From Pseudoalteromonas sp. HM-SA03 (GTDB lineage Bacteria > Pseudomonadota > Gammaproteobacteria > Enterobacterales > Alteromonadaceae): a DNA stretch of 32,787 bases. The notes beneath the pieces are model-generated. The model was not told the DNA's origin and did not search any database. It saw nothing but the letters and a program-made list of their open reading frames with translations. A program made the translations under genes and the position numbers. Location of the stretch: contig NZ_NSDG01000115.1 in NCBI RefSeq assembly GCF_002289345.1, positions 1-32,787 on the forward strand, in the 5' to 3' direction. Below are positions 24,979-32,716 of this stretch, piece after piece (the first letter of the stretch is position 1; the number at the start of each line of letters is the position of its first letter).

Positions 24979-25644
24979 CTAATCCCTTTTAAGGTCTTCT
25001 CCGAGCATGATCCTAGCTAAGTCGACTTCATCATTGCATGCTCGAGCATCTTTTTCACAAAGTTGGTAAAAATCTTTTATTGAGACCCCAGCAACACTAG
25101 TGATGTTCAATTCTTTTTGCAAAAACGTCACTGTCATATGCAGCACTTTGTGCGCATGAAGTATCAGAGCTTTGTCAGCTATATCACCGCGTTCAAAGTA
25201 AAACGCAATGAATTTATGGAGCTGGTTGATGCGCAGTAAGTTTTTCATCGTATGCGGATCCCATACTTGGAATTCCAAAAAACGATTGTCTTTAACATAG
25301 GCATCAATTTTGGTGCCTTTGGCTATTGGGTAAGCCCAAAGCTCAAAACCTCTGTCAGTAAATGCTTGATGTAACGCGATTTGAGGTTTATTGTCGCAGT
25401 GAATTATGCCACTGTCATCTTCATAACCACCTAATAGTTCTATATTCCAATTTCGCTTATCTAGCAAACGCTTTACCGCATTGTCAAAGCCGTGATGGAG
25501 CAGACCTTCACATTCACTTACCGCTGAGGCGACAAGGTGATAAAAAGGCGGAAGTTCACCCCAATTAATTTGCTTTTTGTACCAATTTATTTCTTTTAGT
25601 GTTGGATTGGCTGGCAATCGGGCCTTATTATTAACGCCTGGCAT
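24979..25644 (-). CDS. Unknown 221-residue soluble protein, first gene of the bepA operon
   Basis: I do not recognise this protein. It has no signal peptide or membrane segment, and many aromatic residues. The centre includes KIDAYVKDNRFLEFQVW (about residues 112-128), whose Asp114, Glu124 and Gln126 resemble the spacing of PD-(D/E)xK nuclease sites, but the rest of that motif was not seen, so this is only a hint. The C-terminal third is helical (residues about 130-215). I chose ATG 25644 because GGGA lies 6 bases upstream; a TTG at 25656 is in frame without such a site. The stop codon is one base before the bepA start, so the two are probably one operon. It is divergent from the TusA-like gene by about 65 bases. 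Confidence 0.75.
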   Translation of the reverse strand: MPGVNNKARLPANPTLKEINWYKKQINWGELPPFYHLVASAVSECEGLLHHGFDNAVKRLLDKRNWNIELLGGYEDDSGIIHCDNKPQIALHQAFTDRGFELWAYPIAKGTKIDAYVKDNRFLEFQVWDPHTMKNLLRINQLHKFIAFYFERGDIADKALILHAHKVLHMTVTFLQKELNITSVAGVSIKDFYQLCEKDARACNDEVDLARIMLGEDLKRD

Positions 25645-25709
25645 TAAGATTCCCAAGAAGTAGAGTATGCTATTAAGAATAAACCATCAACGCCTTGAGG
25701 GCTACCGCA

Positions 25710-25961
25710 TTGAGTGATTTGTGTGGAGACAAGACAACAAAATTTGTACATGATCTACGAGAATTTACCTGTCCTGCATTATTTGTTCAGTTTAAGTGGC
25801 GGTTAAAGCGCCATGACTATACTCTAGGCAAACTAAAATTGCTGATGAGTCAGGATCAGAGCTTGTTAGATATCAAAAAGTATTTGGATGGTAACTCGGT
25901 GAGTTACCAAATTATTGAAATTGAAAGCGGTGAAGTGTGTTTGGAGATCATGGATGTTTGA
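25710..25961 (+). CDS. TusA-like sulfurtransferase
   Basis: An 83-residue protein of the TusA/SirA fold: DLREFTCPALFVQFKWRLKR has the active-site Cys21 and the CP-x motif, followed by QSLLDIKKYLDG and the final strand. TusA-family proteins carry a persulfide on the cysteine and pass sulfur on, for tRNA thiolation or other pathways. The normal CPxP motif reads CPAL here, so its partner may differ from the housekeeping TusA. I chose the TTG at 25710 (GAGGG about 8 bases upstream) over the in-frame TTG at 25695. Both candidate starts are non-ATG, so the start is uncertain. The gene overlaps perM by 8 bases. Confidence 0.75.
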   Translation: MSDLCGDKTTKFVHDLREFTCPALFVQFKWRLKRHDYTLGKLKLLMSQDQSLLDIKKYLDGNSVSYQIIEIESGEVCLEIMDV

Positions 25962-27021
25962 GTTAGTAAAAGCGTGGTATATCAAAAAGTTTTCAGATCC
26001 ACATTCCGTTACTCTATTGCTTATGTTAGTTGCTACGGTTGCTTTGCTGTACTTTTTTGGCAGTTATGTCATGCCGGTACTGGTCGCAATTGTCATAGCC
26101 TATTTACTTGAATGGCCAGTGAATAAGCTCACTCGAGTGACTGGCAGTAGGATGTTATCAGCAGTAGTCGTAATGGCAGTATTTGTGGGCGTTGCTTTGG
26201 GGCTGGTATTTGGTATCGTTCCCGTTCTGTGGCAACAGTTAAGTAACCTGCTTCAAGAAAGTCCAACTATGGTAGAAGAGGGTAAGGACTTCCTTTTACA
26301 TTTACCTGAATACTACCCGACGCTGATCTCTACAACTCAGGTACAGGCAATTGTGAGCTCTGTGGAAAGTAAATTGCTAGAGCTTGGCGAAGTTATTGTC
26401 TCAGCCTCATTAACCTCATTAAAAGACGTTGTCGCATGGATGATTTATTTGGTCTTAGTGCCGCTGCTTGCTTTTTTCATGTTGAAAGACAAGTCAGAAC
26501 TTACATCTGGAGTGTCAAAAATTATACCTAAGGACAGAAAGCTCATTTCACAAGTGTGGCATGAGATGGACCAACAAATTATGAATTATATTCGTGGTAA
26601 AGTTTTTGAGATTGTCATCGTTGGTGTAGTGAGCTTTGTGACCTTTTCTATTTTGGATTTACGCTATGCCGCACTACTGGGGACATTGGTTGGACTTTCT
26701 GTACTTATCCCATTTATTGGTGCTGCACTCGTTACCTTACCCGTTGCCGCAGTTGCTTTGTTTCAATTTGGTCTAGCGCCAGAATTTTGGACCATTCTCA
26801 TCGCGTACGGCATTATTCAAGCATTAGATGGTAATGTATTAGTGCCGTTATTGTTTTCAGAAGCTGTGGATCTTAACCCTGTTTATATTATTGTTGCAGT
26901 ATTATTTTTTGGTGGCTTATGGGGGTTTTGGGGGGTATTCTTTGCGATTCCACTTGCATCTCTGGTCAAGGCGCTGATCAATGCATGGTCGAGTAAGAGT
27001 GAAGAACTATTGGTGAAATAG
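25954..27021 (+). CDS. perM: AI-2E/PerM family inner-membrane permease
   Basis: The 355-residue protein has about eight membrane segments, starting LLLMLVATVALLYFFGSYVMPVLVAIVIAYLLEW (about 20-53). The family's conserved loop YLVLVPLLAFFMLKDK is at about 163-178, and IIQALDGNVLVPLLFSEAVDLNP carries the core motif of the AI-2E transporter family. Homologues include PerM and TqsA; the transported substrate is not established, and autoinducer export should not be assumed. I chose ATG 25954, 8 bases inside the TusA-like gene, with GGAG 8 bases upstream; a longer frame begins further inside that gene. Coupled translation with the TusA-like gene is likely. Confidence 0.87.
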   Translation: MFELVKAWYIKKFSDPHSVTLLLMLVATVALLYFFGSYVMPVLVAIVIAYLLEWPVNKLTRVTGSRMLSAVVVMAVFVGVALGLVFGIVPVLWQQLSNLLQESPTMVEEGKDFLLHLPEYYPTLISTTQVQAIVSSVESKLLELGEVIVSASLTSLKDVVAWMIYLVLVPLLAFFMLKDKSELTSGVSKIIPKDRKLISQVWHEMDQQIMNYIRGKVFEIVIVGVVSFVTFSILDLRYAALLGTLVGLSVLIPFIGAALVTLPVAAVALFQFGLAPEFWTILIAYGIIQALDGNVLVPLLFSEAVDLNPVYIIVAVLFFGGLWGFWGVFFAIPLASLVKALINAWSSKSEELLVK

Positions 27022-27037
27022 TGAAATTTTTTTGATG

Positions 27038-27061
27038 TTAGTCGGCTTATGAGCCGACTAA
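27038..27061. terminator. Hairpin between perM and lacI-type gene
   Basis: The stem ttagtcggct/agccgactaa (27038-27047 with 27052-27061, loop tatg) lies between convergent genes. No clear T-run follows on either strand, so it may be a weak terminator. Confidence 0.55.
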
Positions 27062-27069
27062 ATAAGTAG

Positions 27070-28107
27070 TTATTGTGTGACTCTACCCGTGCTTTCACGA
27101 ACCACCATGCTCGGTGTGAACACATGTGAGACTTCTTTATCATTTTTTCGATGTCCACGTGTTTTAGAAAACAATAGACGCGCAGCATGTTCAGAAATAA
27201 TGTTGTTAGCCTGATGTGCAGTCGTAAGCTTTGGCCAAGTTTGGCGGGAGAATGGAGAGTCTTCGAAGCCACTGATAGACAATTGACCTGGGATCTCTAT
27301 ATTCATCAGCCGCGCAGCAAATAAAGCCCCAGCTGCAACCTCATCGTTACCACCTAAAATCGCAGTGATTTGGTTTGGATTGCCATCGGCCAGCAGTGCT
27401 TTAGCGCCTTTTACTCCAGATTCAAATGAGTACGTACCGTGATAGAGCAGTGTATCGTCTTGTTTGATATCGTGGGCTTTCAGCGCATCGCGATATCCAG
27501 CTAGCCGCTCTGCAGTTGATTTATGCTCTTCATCGCCAAGTACAAAAGCAATTTTGTTATGTCCAAGTTGGATTAGGTGCTCGGTAATTTCATAGGCAGC
27601 AGCGTAGTCGTCAACAAAGATACAGTTATTTGCGCTGCTTTCGGCTTCTTGCGCTCGACCTGAAAGTAGACGCACATAATGAATGCCCAGCTCATCTAGC
27701 ATATCAATAATGGCTTGTTGCTCGGACAGAGGAGGAGTCAAGACCAAACCTGCAAGACGTGAGCGTTTGATCATAGTGACGAACTCTTCGGCCATATTTT
27801 CCGAATTGGATTCACAGGGGTGGATGACGAGCTCATACCCTTCATCCCTACAGCGAGATAACACCCCGTTTTGCATATCAATGACATAATACGCATTGGG
27901 ATTATCGTAGACCAAGCCAATTGCAAATGAAGAAGTACCAGCTAAGTTTCTCGCAGCAATATTAGGCTGATAATTAAGCTCTTTTACAGCCTGCATTACT
28001 TGATCGTAGGTTTTTTTTCTAACCGAAGGTTCTTTATTGATTACCCGCGATACGGTTTTCATAGATACGCCAGCTAGCTTGGCAACATCATTAATAGTGA
28101 CTTTCAT
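27070..28107 (-). CDS. LacI family transcriptional repressor, divergent from pgi
   Basis: A 345-residue regulator with the LacI helix-turn-helix (residues 3-24, TINDVAKLAGVSMKTVSRVIN) and hinge helix (about 46-57, YQPNIAARNLAG), followed by a periplasmic-binding-type ligand domain (about 60-335; SSFAIGLVYDN, ILGGNDEVAAGA, SISGFEDSPFSRQTWPKLTT). Many Alteromonadales LacI relatives control carbohydrate use. The 382-bp divergent space to pgi holds two LacI-type palindromes, one on the pgi -35 box, so it probably represses pgi and maybe itself. The sugar effector cannot be told from sequence. It ends at the 27038-27061 hairpin. Confidence 0.92.
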   Translation of the reverse strand: MKVTINDVAKLAGVSMKTVSRVINKEPSVRKKTYDQVMQAVKELNYQPNIAARNLAGTSSFAIGLVYDNPNAYYVIDMQNGVLSRCRDEGYELVIHPCESNSENMAEEFVTMIKRSRLAGLVLTPPLSEQQAIIDMLDELGIHYVRLLSGRAQEAESSANNCIFVDDYAAAYEITEHLIQLGHNKIAFVLGDEEHKSTAERLAGYRDALKAHDIKQDDTLLYHGTYSFESGVKGAKALLADGNPNQITAILGGNDEVAAGALFAARLMNIEIPGQLSISGFEDSPFSRQTWPKLTTAHQANNIISEHAARLLFSKTRGHRKNDKEVSHVFTPSMVVRESTGRVTQ

Positions 28108-28313
28108 GTAATTATTCTTCTATTTACAGGTCTGTATCGATCATTATTAAGCACTGAGGAATAGTAGCGCTTTATGTATGCAGAAGCTAGCGCCCAATTT
28201 CTGTGATATTTAGCCGCTCAGGTGACTACTGGCTTAATAAAAGGATCATCTGTTTTTCTTAGTCTATCTAATAAGTACAGAATTTAGCACTACAATTCGC
28301 AGAAATAAATGAA

Positions 28314-28327
28314 TGATACCGGTGTCA
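28314..28327. promoter_or_regulatory. LacI-type operator candidate 1
   Basis: TGATACCGGTGTCA is a 14-bp dyad with a central CG, as LacI-family operators usually have (only one mismatched pair). It lies 66 bases (centre to centre) before candidate 2, suitable for two-site repression or looping. Confidence 0.6.
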
Positions 28328-28378
28328 AAAATTTTATTTTAGGTTATTATTCGCAATGTAAAATTGAAAAGAAGCAAT

Positions 28379-28407
28379 TTGACAGCGTTGTCATTTTGGC
28401 ATAATGT
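28379..28407 (+). promoter_or_regulatory. pgi promoter
   Basis: A consensus -35 TTGACA (28379-28384), a 17-bp spacer and -10 TAATGT (28402-28407). The start would be near 28414, giving a leader of about 76 bases before ATG 28490. The LacI-type site at 28380-28393 covers the -35 box. Confidence 0.8.
28380..28393. promoter_or_regulatory. LacI-type operator candidate 2, on the pgi -35 box
   Basis: TGACAGCGTTGTCA has perfect TGACA/TGTCA arms around gcgt with a central CG. It overlaps the -35 box of the pgi promoter, the classical position for repression by a LacI-family protein such as the divergent gene. Confidence 0.72.
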
Positions 28408-28489
28408 GCTTGTTTAATAATGTTTCTTTGTTGTTACTAACTGAAAAGTAAGGTAACTAACAATCACTTACGTCTTAGGGGAATATGTA

Positions 28490-30136
28490 ATGGGTGGTCG
28501 TGTAGATTTGGATAGTTGGCAAAAGCTCAGTAGTTCTGCGCAGCGAGTAGAGCAGCAGCATTTAAAAACGATGTTTGCAAACGATGCACAAAGATTTGAA
28601 AAGTTCTCTCGTCAAATCCCAGGTGTGTTGTTCGACTTTTCCAAGCAACGCATTGACGACCAAACATTCTCTGAAATGATGCAGCTCGCAAAAGAGAGCG
28701 ATATCGCGCTTTGGCGAGAAAAGATGTTTTCTGGTGAAAAAATAAATATCACCGAAGACCGAGCGGTTTTACATACGGCGCTGCGTAACCGAGCAAATAC
28801 ACCTATTTACGTGGATGGTGTAAATGTTACTGAACAAGTCAATGCAGAATTAGAAAAACTACAAGTATTTAGTAACCGAGTTCGTTCAGGTGAGTGGCAA
28901 GGGTATACAGGCAAAGCGGTAAAAAATGTAGTTGCAATTGGCGTTGGGGGTTCTAACTTAGGCCCGCAAATGGTAACTGATGCGCTTGCTGCGTATGCAG
29001 ATGACACGCTAAACGTGCATTATGTGTCGAATGTTGACGGTGTACAGATTGCTTCAGTATTAAAAGGTTTGGACGCAGAAACCACCTTGTTTGTCGTGTC
29101 ATCAAAAACCTTCACAACCTCTGAAACCATGACCAATGCAAAGACTGCCGTTGAGTGGTTTTTGAATGCTGCAAGTGATAGAGCGGCAATCGCCAAGCAT
29201 TTTGTTGCGGTGAGCACCAATCTTGAGAAGACCAGAGCGTTTGGTATTAGTGATGACAACGTGTTTACGATGTGGGACTGGGTTGGCGGTCGTTTCTCCC
29301 TTTGGAGTGCAATCGGATTACCAATCGCACTTTATTTAGGCTTCGATAAGTTTGCCGAAGTGCTTGAAGGTGCGTTTGAAATTGATGAGCACTTTAAAAC
29401 GGCAAACAACGAAGACAATATTCCACTGTTGATGGCGTTACTCAGCGTTTGGAATACCAGCTTCTTAGGGTATCAAGCACAAGCGATTTTGCCTTATGAT
29501 CAGGCGCTTCATATGCTGCCTGCATATTTACAACAAGGTGAAATGGAAAGTAACGGTAAGCATGTTACTTTTGCAGGAGAGCAGGTAAACTATACGACTG
29601 TGCCAATTATTTGGGGCATGACAGGGATAAATGGCCAGCACGCTTTTTATCAGTGTTTACACCAAGGTAATGTGATTGTTCCGGCTGATTTTATCGCTTC
29701 AATTGAGCCGCAAAACAAAGTAGGCCAGCATCACGATATTTTACTGTCTAACTTCTTCGCGCAAACGGAAGCTATGATGGCGGGTGTAGATGCACAGCAG
29801 GTTCGTGAAGATTTAACGGCGAAAGGTAAGTCGGATGCGGAAATTGATAAGTTGATCCCGCATAAAATACACCAAGGTAACCGTCCAACCTCTTCGTTTA
29901 TTCTAGATAAGGTAGATGCAAAAGCTGTGGGCCGACTAATTGCCTTGTATGAACACAAAATTTTCTGCCAAGGCATTATTTTGGATGTGTGTTCATTTGA
30001 CCAATGGGGTGTTGAGCTTGGTAAAGGGCTTGCTTCAAATATTGAAGCCGAGCTAACGCAAGAAGGTGTTACCAACCCGCATGATAGCTCAACGGCAGGT
30101 CTAATCGCTTATTACAAACAAAAGAGAACGAATTAA
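28490..30136 (+). CDS. pgi: Glucose-6-phosphate isomerase
   Basis: A 548-residue cytoplasmic enzyme that interconverts glucose 6-phosphate and fructose 6-phosphate. The phosphate-binding GVGGSNLGP is at 151-159, VSSKTFTTSETM and DWVGGRFSLWSAIGL match the PGI signatures, and the C-terminal QWGVELGKGLA carries the catalytic lysine. The length equals that of the E. coli enzyme. GGGGAA precedes ATG 28490. It has its own promoter with a LacI-type site on the -35 box, and zwf and pgl follow, so these genes form a glucose-6-phosphate block. zwf starts 284 bases later, behind a hairpin, so it may be transcribed separately. Confidence 0.97.
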   Translation: MGGRVDLDSWQKLSSSAQRVEQQHLKTMFANDAQRFEKFSRQIPGVLFDFSKQRIDDQTFSEMMQLAKESDIALWREKMFSGEKINITEDRAVLHTALRNRANTPIYVDGVNVTEQVNAELEKLQVFSNRVRSGEWQGYTGKAVKNVVAIGVGGSNLGPQMVTDALAAYADDTLNVHYVSNVDGVQIASVLKGLDAETTLFVVSSKTFTTSETMTNAKTAVEWFLNAASDRAAIAKHFVAVSTNLEKTRAFGISDDNVFTMWDWVGGRFSLWSAIGLPIALYLGFDKFAEVLEGAFEIDEHFKTANNEDNIPLLMALLSVWNTSFLGYQAQAILPYDQALHMLPAYLQQGEMESNGKHVTFAGEQVNYTTVPIIWGMTGINGQHAFYQCLHQGNVIVPADFIASIEPQNKVGQHHDILLSNFFAQTEAMMAGVDAQQVREDLTAKGKSDAEIDKLIPHKIHQGNRPTSSFILDKVDAKAVGRLIALYEHKIFCQGIILDVCSFDQWGVELGKGLASNIEAELTQEGVTNPHDSSTAGLIAYYKQKRTN

Positions 30137-30192
30137 TACTTCGAGTGGAACTGAAGTAAACAGAATACCTTTGAACGGGTAGCGCTGGAGTA

Positions 30193-30235
30193 CTTAGAAC
30201 CTGTATTTTTGTGAGAGGAAATGCAGGTTTCTAAG
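30193..30235. terminator. Imperfect hairpin after pgi, possible terminator
   Basis: cttagaacctg (30193-30203) pairs with caggtttctaag (30224-30235) with one bulged base. The loop is about 20 bases and no T-run follows directly, so termination is uncertain. Confidence 0.4.
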
Positions 30236-30242
30236 ACTCATT

Positions 30243-30298
30243 TATACCAACTTACTTAATCCCTAAAATTGAGCAGGTATTAAGTCGAATTGATATTA
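30243..30298. repeat. Short MITE-like derivative, inverted relative to 9811-9975
   Basis: The left end ataccaacttacttaat matches the complement of the right end of the 9811-9975 element at 16 of 17 bases. The right end, read in complement (tatcaattcgacttaatacc then tgctcaattt), matches its left end over about 30 bases. The interior is lost, leaving about 56 bases. It lies between pgi and zwf. Confidence 0.7.
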
Positions 30299-30420
30299 CT
30301 AGTGCATTGCAATCGAAATCATCACCCGTTACACAATGAGTTTGGTAGGCTTTGGAGTGGCTCCAAATCGAATAAACACTGCGTGCTTGTAGTGCACGCC
30401 TAACCTAATGAGAGTGAATT
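30299..30420. other. zwf upstream region with two dyads
   Basis: tttggag/ctccaaa (30351-30357 with 30361-30367, loop tgg) and gcgtgc/gcacgc (30381-30386 with 30394-30399) lie just before zwf. A weak promoter may be TTGCAA (30307-30312) with TACACA 17 bases on. No HexR-type site was recognised. Confidence 0.35.
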
Positions 30421-31890
30421 ATGCTTAATCCTTTTGACATCGTAATTTTTGGTGGGGGAGGCGATTTAGCACTTCGCAAACTCCTACCTGCCTTGTATCG
30501 TGCATATCAAGAAGGTAACTTACCTGAAGGCACTCGCATCTTACCGACCGTTCGTGAACAAAACAAACAACAAGAATTTATCGAAACGGCACATATCGCA
30601 TTACAAACTCACCTTGGCAAAGGCGAATACAACAAAAAAGATTGGTCCGCATTTGAACAGTTTTTAGTACCTGTGATAGTCAATGTTACTGAAGAAGACG
30701 AACACTGGGATACGCTAAAGAATATGTTGGCCGATGGGGAAGATAAGTCTCGTGTATTCTACTTGTCTCTTCCTCCAGCGGTTTATGGCCGTTGTTGTGA
30801 GCTATTGTCAATCAAAGGGCTAATCACTGAGCAATCACGTGTAGTTGTTGAAAAGCCTATTGGCTATTGCGGTAAATCTGCAGAAGAAATTAATGCCAAA
30901 ATCGGTGAGTTCTTCTCGGAAGAGCAAGTATTCCGTATCGATCATTATCTAGGTAAAGAAACGGTTCAAAACCTGATGGCGCTTAGATTCTCAAACGCAC
31001 TGTTCGAGAATTTATGGGATGCTAAAGCCATAGATAATATTCAGATCAGTATCTCTGAAACGGTAGGTCTTGAAAGCCGAGCTGGCTTTTACGACAAAGC
31101 GGGCGCGCTTCGTGATATGGTGCAAAATCACTTATTGCAACTACTTTGCTTGGTTGCGATGGAGTCACCACATAAACTTAATGCCAACAGTATTCGCACT
31201 GAAAAGCTTAAAGTATTAGAAGCGCTTAGACCGCTAATTGACTCAGATGTAGATAATAATGTTGTGCGTGGTCAATATGTACCAGGCGACCTTGAAGGTA
31301 AGCTGGTACCTGGTTACCTAGAAGAGCTGGGCGAAGGGTCAAGTAAAACAGAAACATTTGTTGCTATTCGTGCTCATATTGATAACTGGCGTTGGTCTGG
31401 CGTGCCTTTCTATTTAAGAACAGGCAAGCGTATGAAAAAGCGTTGTGCTGAAATAGTGGTTGAGTACAAACCTGTTTCTCACAATGTTTATGGTGATGCG
31501 GCGGGTCCAATTCAGCCAAACCGTTTGGTAATAAGATTACAACCTGAAGAAAGTATTCAATTAACGCTAATGTCTAAGCGTCTAGATAACCTTGAAATGC
31601 AACTAGAGCCAGTGACGCTAAATATCTCATTGAGTGAAAAGTATAACAATGGCTATCATTCAGATGCGTATAAGCGCCTAATGCTAGACGCCGCTGCAAA
31701 TAACCCGGCTTTATTTATTCACCGTGACGAAGTGCGCCAAGCGTGGCAGTGGGTTGATCCAATCATTGAGCGTTGGCAGAGTAAAGGGGCTCCATCACTT
31801 TATCGTGCTGGCTCTTGGGGTCCTGAAGATGCTGATGAACTACTAGAAGAAAACAAACATGTTTGGTTCAACGCGGGAGAGCAAGCGTAA
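30421..31890 (+). CDS. zwf: Glucose-6-phosphate 1-dehydrogenase
   Basis: A 489-residue enzyme that oxidises glucose 6-phosphate to 6-phosphogluconolactone with NAD(P)+, the entry step of the oxidative pentose phosphate and Entner-Doudoroff routes. The nucleotide-binding loop is GGGGDLALRKL (11-21), EKPIG lies at 144-148, and the active-site signature RIDHYLGKE is at 172-180. The length is typical. The first glycine-rich loop reads GGGGD rather than the commoner GASGD or GATGD, a tolerated variation. Its stop TAA shares a base with the pgl ATG, so the two are translationally coupled. Confidence 0.97.
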   Translation: MLNPFDIVIFGGGGDLALRKLLPALYRAYQEGNLPEGTRILPTVREQNKQQEFIETAHIALQTHLGKGEYNKKDWSAFEQFLVPVIVNVTEEDEHWDTLKNMLADGEDKSRVFYLSLPPAVYGRCCELLSIKGLITEQSRVVVEKPIGYCGKSAEEINAKIGEFFSEEQVFRIDHYLGKETVQNLMALRFSNALFENLWDAKAIDNIQISISETVGLESRAGFYDKAGALRDMVQNHLLQLLCLVAMESPHKLNANSIRTEKLKVLEALRPLIDSDVDNNVVRGQYVPGDLEGKLVPGYLEELGEGSSKTETFVAIRAHIDNWRWSGVPFYLRTGKRMKKRCAEIVVEYKPVSHNVYGDAAGPIQPNRLVIRLQPEESIQLTLMSKRLDNLEMQLEPVTLNISLSEKYNNGYHSDAYKRLMLDAAANNPALFIHRDEVRQAWQWVDPIIERWQSKGAPSLYRAGSWGPEDADELLEENKHVWFNAGEQA

Positions 31891-32600
31891 TGGCACAGTT
31901 GACAGAAAGAAATTTCAGCTCCAAAGACGAAATGACAGCAGCGCTTGCAGAACTACTTCAAGCTGGGATCAGTCAAGGTATTGAGCAAGACGGTGAAGCA
32001 GTATTGTTAGTGTCTGGTGGTTCATCACCGGCTCCAGCGTATCGTCACCTTTCTGGTGTTGAACTAGGCTGGGATAAAATTACGGTTGCTATGGTTGATG
32101 AACGTTGGGTCGAACCGGATCACGAAAAGTCCAACGAAGCATTTATCAAGTCGACATTACTGCAAGACAAAGCGGCGAATGCTCAATTTGTGACAATGAA
32201 GAATGCGGCAAAGTCGGCAGAAGAGGGAGCTGGTGCATGTGAGTCTGATTATGCGGCGCTAAAAAAGCCATTTGATGTTACTATTTTAGGAATGGGGCCG
32301 GATGGCCATACCGCCAGTTTATTCCCAAATGCGAAAGGTCTAGAGCACGCGTTAACGACCACAAACACTGTGTGCGCAATTAATGCTCATCAAAGCGAAG
32401 TGACAGGCGAAATCACAGAACGTATGAGTCTGTCTCTTGCGGGGATTGCTAGTGCTAAGACGGTAGTTTTATTGATTTCAGGTGATGAAAAAAAGGCAGT
32501 GTATGAAGCGGCAAAACAACCCGGCTCAGAGTATGAAGTACCACTGCGCGCTGTATTAAATCACCCTGATATTAATTTGACCGTATTTTGGTGCCCGTAA
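31890..32600 (+). CDS. pgl: 6-phosphogluconolactonase
   Basis: A 236-residue enzyme of the DevB/Pgl family that hydrolyses the lactone made by Zwf to 6-phosphogluconate. Family motifs are VSGGSSPAPAYRHLS (41-55), VDERWVEPDHEKSNEAF (69-85) and GMGPDGHTASLFP (134-146, with the active-site residues). I chose ATG 31890, which overlaps the zwf stop (TAATG), over a start 27 bases upstream inside zwf that has no ribosome site. In many relatives edd and eda follow; here a hairpin and a tandem repeat come next and the window ends. Confidence 0.95.
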   Translation: MAQLTERNFSSKDEMTAALAELLQAGISQGIEQDGEAVLLVSGGSSPAPAYRHLSGVELGWDKITVAMVDERWVEPDHEKSNEAFIKSTLLQDKAANAQFVTMKNAAKSAEEGAGACESDYAALKKPFDVTILGMGPDGHTASLFPNAKGLEHALTTTNTVCAINAHQSEVTGEITERMSLSLAGIASAKTVVLLISGDEKKAVYEAAKQPGSEYEVPLRAVLNHPDINLTVFWCP

Positions 32601-32630
32601 CCCGAGTGCATCTACTAGAAATAGTAAAAT

Positions 32631-32658
32631 GTAAGGCTGGCGTGATAGCTGGCCTTAC
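32631..32658 (+). terminator. Hairpin after pgl, probable weak terminator
   Basis: gtaaggc (32631-32637) pairs with gccttac (32652-32658), 30 bases after the pgl stop codon. Only a broken T-run (cttgatta) follows, so efficiency is uncertain. Confidence 0.5.
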
Positions 32659-32716
32659 CTTGATTACTTGAGTCAACTGATTGAATATCTCTGGACATTC
32701 AGCTCGGAGCGACAAC

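Larger units (their letters stand above)
28108..28489. other. Divergent lacI-type/pgi intergenic region, 382 bp
   Basis: It holds two LacI-type palindromes and the pgi promoter, listed separately. The first about 200 bases next to the lacI-type gene show no clear hairpin, known motif or gene. No riboswitch was recognised. Confidence 0.6.

Noticed and set aside
25954..27021. Quorum-sensing autoinducer-2 exporter
   Set aside because: The family name is AI-2E, but substrates of most members are unknown, and no luxS or lsr-type gene is nearby.
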